Shown here piece by piece: positions 61,200 to 64,000 of a stretch of DNA of 64,000 nucleotides. The notes under the pieces are model-generated. The model ran no database searches and was not told the DNA's origin. It saw only the letters and a program-made list of their open reading frames with translations. Source of the DNA: Bin5 sp965232575 (GTDB taxonomy: Bacteria > Chloroflexota > Anaerolineae > Caldilineales > Caldilineaceae); assembly GCA_965232575.1 (NCBI GenBank), contig CBDDPZ010000009.1, forward strand, positions 868,001 to 932,000. Reading direction: 5' to 3'. The translations under genes and the position numbers were made by a program. Each line of letters starts with the position of its first letter. Position 1 is the stretch's first letter.

Positions 61200-62582
61200 C
61201 TATTCGGGCTGACCTTCGGATTGCGGCAAGTTTGCTGCCGCGCCGGGCGGCAATGTTACACTGACTCGTGAGACAACATAGCCGCTTACCTCTTCCACTT
61301 GGAACTCGAACCCCTTCAAGTGCACGACCTGTCCCGGTTCAGGAATGGCGCCGAGCTCGGCAAGGATAGCCCCACCGAGAGTATCGACGTCTTCCAGTTC
61401 AAGGTCCGAACCCAGCACCTCGGACAGACTTTCCAAATCGACATCGCCTGTGAGATTCAGTCGACCGTCGTTAGCCAGCGCCATTTCCTGGCTGTCGGCA
61501 TCGAACTCGTCGGCAATGTCCCCGAATATCTCCTCGATCAGGTCTTCGAACGTGACGATGCCGGCGGTGCCCCCGTACTCGTCGATGACTACGGCCAAAT
61601 GGTAATGTTCTGACTGCAGTTGCCGGAACACGTTAGCCACTGAAGCCGACTCCGGCACGTAGGGCGGAACTCGCATTACTTCGCGGACGTCTCGTCTCTC
61701 GCCACGTTGCCCTGCCGCGCTTCCGGCCGATTCTGAGCCTGGGCCGGCTTCCAAGCAAAGCAGGTCTTTCAAGTGGACCACGCCAACGATATTGTCGACT
61801 GTACCCTCATACAGAGGGAGTCGGGAATGACTCGATTCCGCCAGCAGGCGCAGAAGGTCGGCTCCGGGCATTTCCACCGGTGCAGCCAATAATTGCGTGC
61901 GGGGGACGATAAGGTGACGCAACGAACGCTGACGCAGCTGCAGTGTATTCTCCAGCAGCTCAGTTTCGCCTTCCTTAAGGATGCCTCCGGCGCCACTCTC
62001 CTGCACCATCATCAGGATCTCTTCAGGCGCGTGGATATGGAAGCCTTCCGATACAGCTCTAAGACCGATGAGCCGAAGGAACAAACGGCCGCTGCCGTTG
62101 AAAAACCAGATCAGGGGGCGCAACAGAACCATCGCCCAGCTAACAGGAGAGATTAGCAAGAGGGCGGTCGGCTCGGGGAACTGTATGCCGACCGTTTTGG
62201 GAGCGAGTTCGCTCAGCGCTACCTGGATTACGGTAAGTACCACGAGGACGCCGGTGGCAGCGATCGAAACGGCTGCGGCCTGGGCGACCACGCCTGAACC
62301 GCTCAGGAGCGGCTCTACCAGAGGCGTGATCACTGCCTTGCCGTAATATCCCAACATCAGGCTGGAGAGCGTGATACCAAGTTGGCAGGCGGCGATATAG
62401 TTGTCAAGCTGATTCGGACTTTCCAGAATTGGCAACAGGATCTGTGCCGGGCGGCTGCCGGCCGCGGCCTCCTGAGCGATGCGCGCTCGCCGTGCGCCAA
62501 CTGTGCCGATCTCAGCGGCGACGAAGAGGCCGTTCAACGCGATGAGGATTAGCACCGTAAGGAATACGAAAACAATGACCAT
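61200..62582 (-). CDS. CNNM/CorC-family membrane protein (hemolysin-like), paralogue
   Basis: 460 residues with the same order as its neighbour: DUF21/CNNM domain (about 1-205, with LNGLFVAAEIGTVGARRARI), two CBS repeats (about 210-345, with RSLRHLIVPRTQLL and SRLPLYEGTVDNIVGVVHLKDLL) and a CorC/HlyC C-terminal domain (about 365-450). Between the CBS repeats is a short extra segment (about 278-300) rich in Gly, Ser and Arg. Tandem copies suggest a heterodimer or different ion preferences. Confidence 0.92.
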   Translation of the reverse strand: MVIVFVFLTVLILIALNGLFVAAEIGTVGARRARIAQEAAAGSRPAQILLPILESPNQLDNYIAACQLGITLSSLMLGYYGKAVITPLVEPLLSGSGVVAQAAAVSIAATGVLVVLTVIQVALSELAPKTVGIQFPEPTALLLISPVSWAMVLLRPLIWFFNGSGRLFLRLIGLRAVSEGFHIHAPEEILMMVQESGAGGILKEGETELLENTLQLRQRSLRHLIVPRTQLLAAPVEMPGADLLRLLAESSHSRLPLYEGTVDNIVGVVHLKDLLCLEAGPGSESAGSAAGQRGERRDVREVMRVPPYVPESASVANVFRQLQSEHYHLAVVIDEYGGTAGIVTFEDLIEEIFGDIADEFDADSQEMALANDGRLNLTGDVDLESLSEVLGSDLELEDVDTLGGAILAELGAIPEPGQVVHLKGFEFQVEEVSGYVVSRVSVTLPPGAAANLPQSEGQPE

Positions 62583-62937
62583 GAAGGAGTCGACTACTGT
62601 CTGGTTGAGATCCTTTTCCTACTGATGTAGACGTTTTCTGTCCAGCAAACGTTCTCTTCGTTGAAAAATGCCTGTCGACCCTGCCTGTGAAGGGACCATG
62701 ACAGGGTCCGGCGAACTGTTAGATCCTGTCGATCCGTCTCAAGATATGCTCTGCTGCAACAGAGGCATTCATCTTGAATCCCGGTCCAGTTTGGTTTCGA
62801 CTTTGCGCGTGAAGTATGATTGGCGCGCAGCCGATGGTCCACCTTCCGGCCTTGACGACATGCCAGCGCTGTTGTAATGAGTTGAGAACTGGAAAGGGAG
62901 ACCGTTTTTCCGACTCGGCAATCTGGAGCACTCACTG
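62583..62937. other. 355-nt divergent gap
   Basis: It lies between the CorC paralogue (minus) and the UbiA-family gene (plus). No convincing -35/-10 pair, repeat or extra gene was found; TATGAT at about 62815-62820 may be part of a promoter for the plus-strand gene, but I see no matching -35. Confidence 0.35.
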
Positions 62938-63894
62938 ATGGATCGAGCCACAGAGCCGTTTCCGACTTCGTCGGCGGAACAACCCAGTCTTGCTAAAGAT
63001 TCTTCATTGTCCACAGGCCGTCGCCTATTGTACCTGTTGCGGACCATGCGGCCCAAACAGTGGACGAAGAATGGTTTCGTGCTGGTTGCGCTGATCTTTG
63101 ACGGCAAACTCCTGGACCTGCCGCTGATTTGGACGACCCTGTGGACAGTTGTCTGCTTCTGCCTGGTTTCGAGCAGCGTTTACATCCTCAATGATCTGAT
63201 CGACATCGCCAGGGACCGTCAACATCCTCGTAAACGACTGCGGCCCCTGGCGAGCGGCCAACTCAACCCGGAACTCGCCAAGTCAGCAATGGCGGCACTC
63301 GCGGTTGCCGGAGTGCTGGGAGCCGGCCTGGCGAATCCCTACGTCGGACTGACGCTTTCGGCCTACCTGGCCCTGAACGCAGCCTACTGTGTCTATCTCA
63401 AGAACATTGTGATCATCGACGTAATGATGATTGCGGTCTTCTTCGTCCTCCGCGTCGCGGCCGGCGCGGTGGCGGTCGAAGTAAGTGTCTTCAGCCCCTG
63501 GCTTTACATTTGCGTCAGCCTACTAGCGCTACTCATCGCGTTTGGCAAACGCCGGCACGAGATCATCCTCCTGAGAGATGCCGCTTCGGGCCACCGATCC
63601 AGCCTCAAGCAGTATAACCTGCCGTATCTGGATCAGATTATCGGCATCGTTACGACGAGCGGCCTGATCAGCTACACCTTCTACAGTTTTGAAGCCGAGA
63701 CCGCTCTGGCGGACCCCTCACGCATGATGCTGACGGTCCCGCTTATCGTCTTCGTTGTTTTTCGCTATCTCTACTTGATTCACGTTGAACAACGAGGTGG
63801 CGCGCCGGACGACCTGCTGTTCGCTGATCGTCCACTACTGGCGGCCGTAGTCCTGTGGGTCCTCTCAGTGGTGGCGGTCATCTATGTCCGCTGA
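62938..63894 (+). CDS. decaprenyl-phosphate phosphoribosyltransferase-like UbiA protein
   Basis: 318 residues with about nine membrane segments. The UbiA signature NDLIDIARDRQHPRKRLRP (residues 85-103) carries the Asp residues that bind metal and the polyprenyl substrate. A second acidic region appears in GKRRHEIILLRD. The sequence pattern (MRPKQWTKN near residue 37) is that of 5-phosphoribose:decaprenyl-phosphate transferases, which make the lipid donor for arabinan or related wall glycans, rather than of quinone-biosynthesis UbiA. That fits the glycan machinery elsewhere in the window. Confidence 0.85.
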   Translation: MDRATEPFPTSSAEQPSLAKDSSLSTGRRLLYLLRTMRPKQWTKNGFVLVALIFDGKLLDLPLIWTTLWTVVCFCLVSSSVYILNDLIDIARDRQHPRKRLRPLASGQLNPELAKSAMAALAVAGVLGAGLANPYVGLTLSAYLALNAAYCVYLKNIVIIDVMMIAVFFVLRVAAGAVAVEVSVFSPWLYICVSLLALLIAFGKRRHEIILLRDAASGHRSSLKQYNLPYLDQIIGIVTTSGLISYTFYSFEAETALADPSRMMLTVPLIVFVVFRYLYLIHVEQRGGAPDDLLFADRPLLAAVVLWVLSVVAVIYVR

Positions 63895-63933
63895 GGAGAG
63901 GCAAACTATGCGGACCGGACATAGAAAAGTGCT

Positions 63934-64000
63934 CTAGTCGCCTTCCTCGACGAACTGGGCCCAAGCGCCCTCCATTCCCTCGCTGGTCACTCCGTAAAAG
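63934..64000 (-). CDS. C-terminal end of an unidentified protein, start outside window
   Basis: The minus strand reads an open frame from the window edge to a TAG at 63934. The last 21 residues begin FYGVTSEGMEGAWAQ and end VEEGD. Too short to assign a family. The gene converges on the UbiA-family gene with a 39-nt gap. Confidence 0.5.
   Translation of the reverse strand, partial: FYGVTSEGMEGAWAQFVEEGD

Noticed and set aside
1..64000. CRISPR arrays, tRNA or rRNA genes, prophage modules
   Set aside because: No regularly spaced direct repeats, no tRNA-like cloverleaf sequence and no phage structural genes were recognised while reading both strands.

Overview
The window is about 64 kb of moderately GC-rich bacterial chromosome, densely coded on both strands. 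Protein content (three large GT-C/YfhO glycan-assembly membrane proteins, sulfatase beside a sugar ABC importer, ADP-ribosylglycohydrolase, ThuA plus Gfo/Idh/MocA, several SDRs, decaprenyl-phosphate phosphoribosyltransferase-type UbiA) suggests a Chloroflexota-like heterotroph, perhaps of the Caldilineae/Anaerolineae type. This is inference from gene content; there is no rRNA or tRNA gene here to confirm it.

Layout. 1-2102 (+): thiol-redox operon (CcdA-like end, TlpA-like lipoprotein, glutaredoxin-like protein, DUF2085 protein). 2227-6078 (-): a decaying accessory island with an AT-hook-like small ORF, a complete 893-bp IS5-family element with inverted repeats and a TAA target duplication, a PD-(D/E)XK-like nuclease with a small partner, truncated nucleotidyltransferase and type III-like methylase remnants, and an intact D12-class adenine methylase. 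6224-15719: housekeeping and metabolic genes (ADP-ribosylglycohydrolase fusion, NUDT6-like Nudix, dienelactone hydrolase, RtcB, Gfo/Idh/MocA with ThuA, cytochrome P450). 15960-16134 (-): an isolated transcription unit with a consensus promoter, a full-length Shine-Dalgarno, a 19-codon ORF, competing hairpins and a terminator. 16195-23583 (+): secD-secF, D,D-carboxypeptidase, pseudouridine synthase, cmk and an orphan E1-alpha dehydrogenase. 23747-23890: an MgtE remnant.

24016-33956 holds three giant membrane glycan-assembly proteins, one a YfhO/GT39 fusion. 34107-40433: aminotransferase, a three-gene sugar ABC importer and a sulfatase. 40482-55233 (-): a long one-strand catabolic region with a Liv-type importer (two paralogous binding proteins, two permeases, two ATPases), an aminotransferase, a 3-hydroxyacyl-CoA-dehydrogenase-like enzyme, three SDRs, a MaoC hydratase, a sugar-type binding lipoprotein and gcvH. 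55367-59753 (-): alaX-ileS behind an isoleucine T-box with a readable AUC specifier. 59771-62582 (-): two tandem CNNM/CorC proteins. 62938-63894 (+): a UbiA-family phosphoribosyltransferase. The window ends in the tail of an unidentified minus-strand gene.

The most unusual features are the tiny-ORF RNA upstream of the P450, the Ile T-box governing an alanyl-tRNA editing protein together with IleS, the YfhO-GT39 fusion with an altered catalytic motif, and the decayed restriction/toxin-antitoxin island. Nothing resembling a CRISPR array or a complete prophage was seen.
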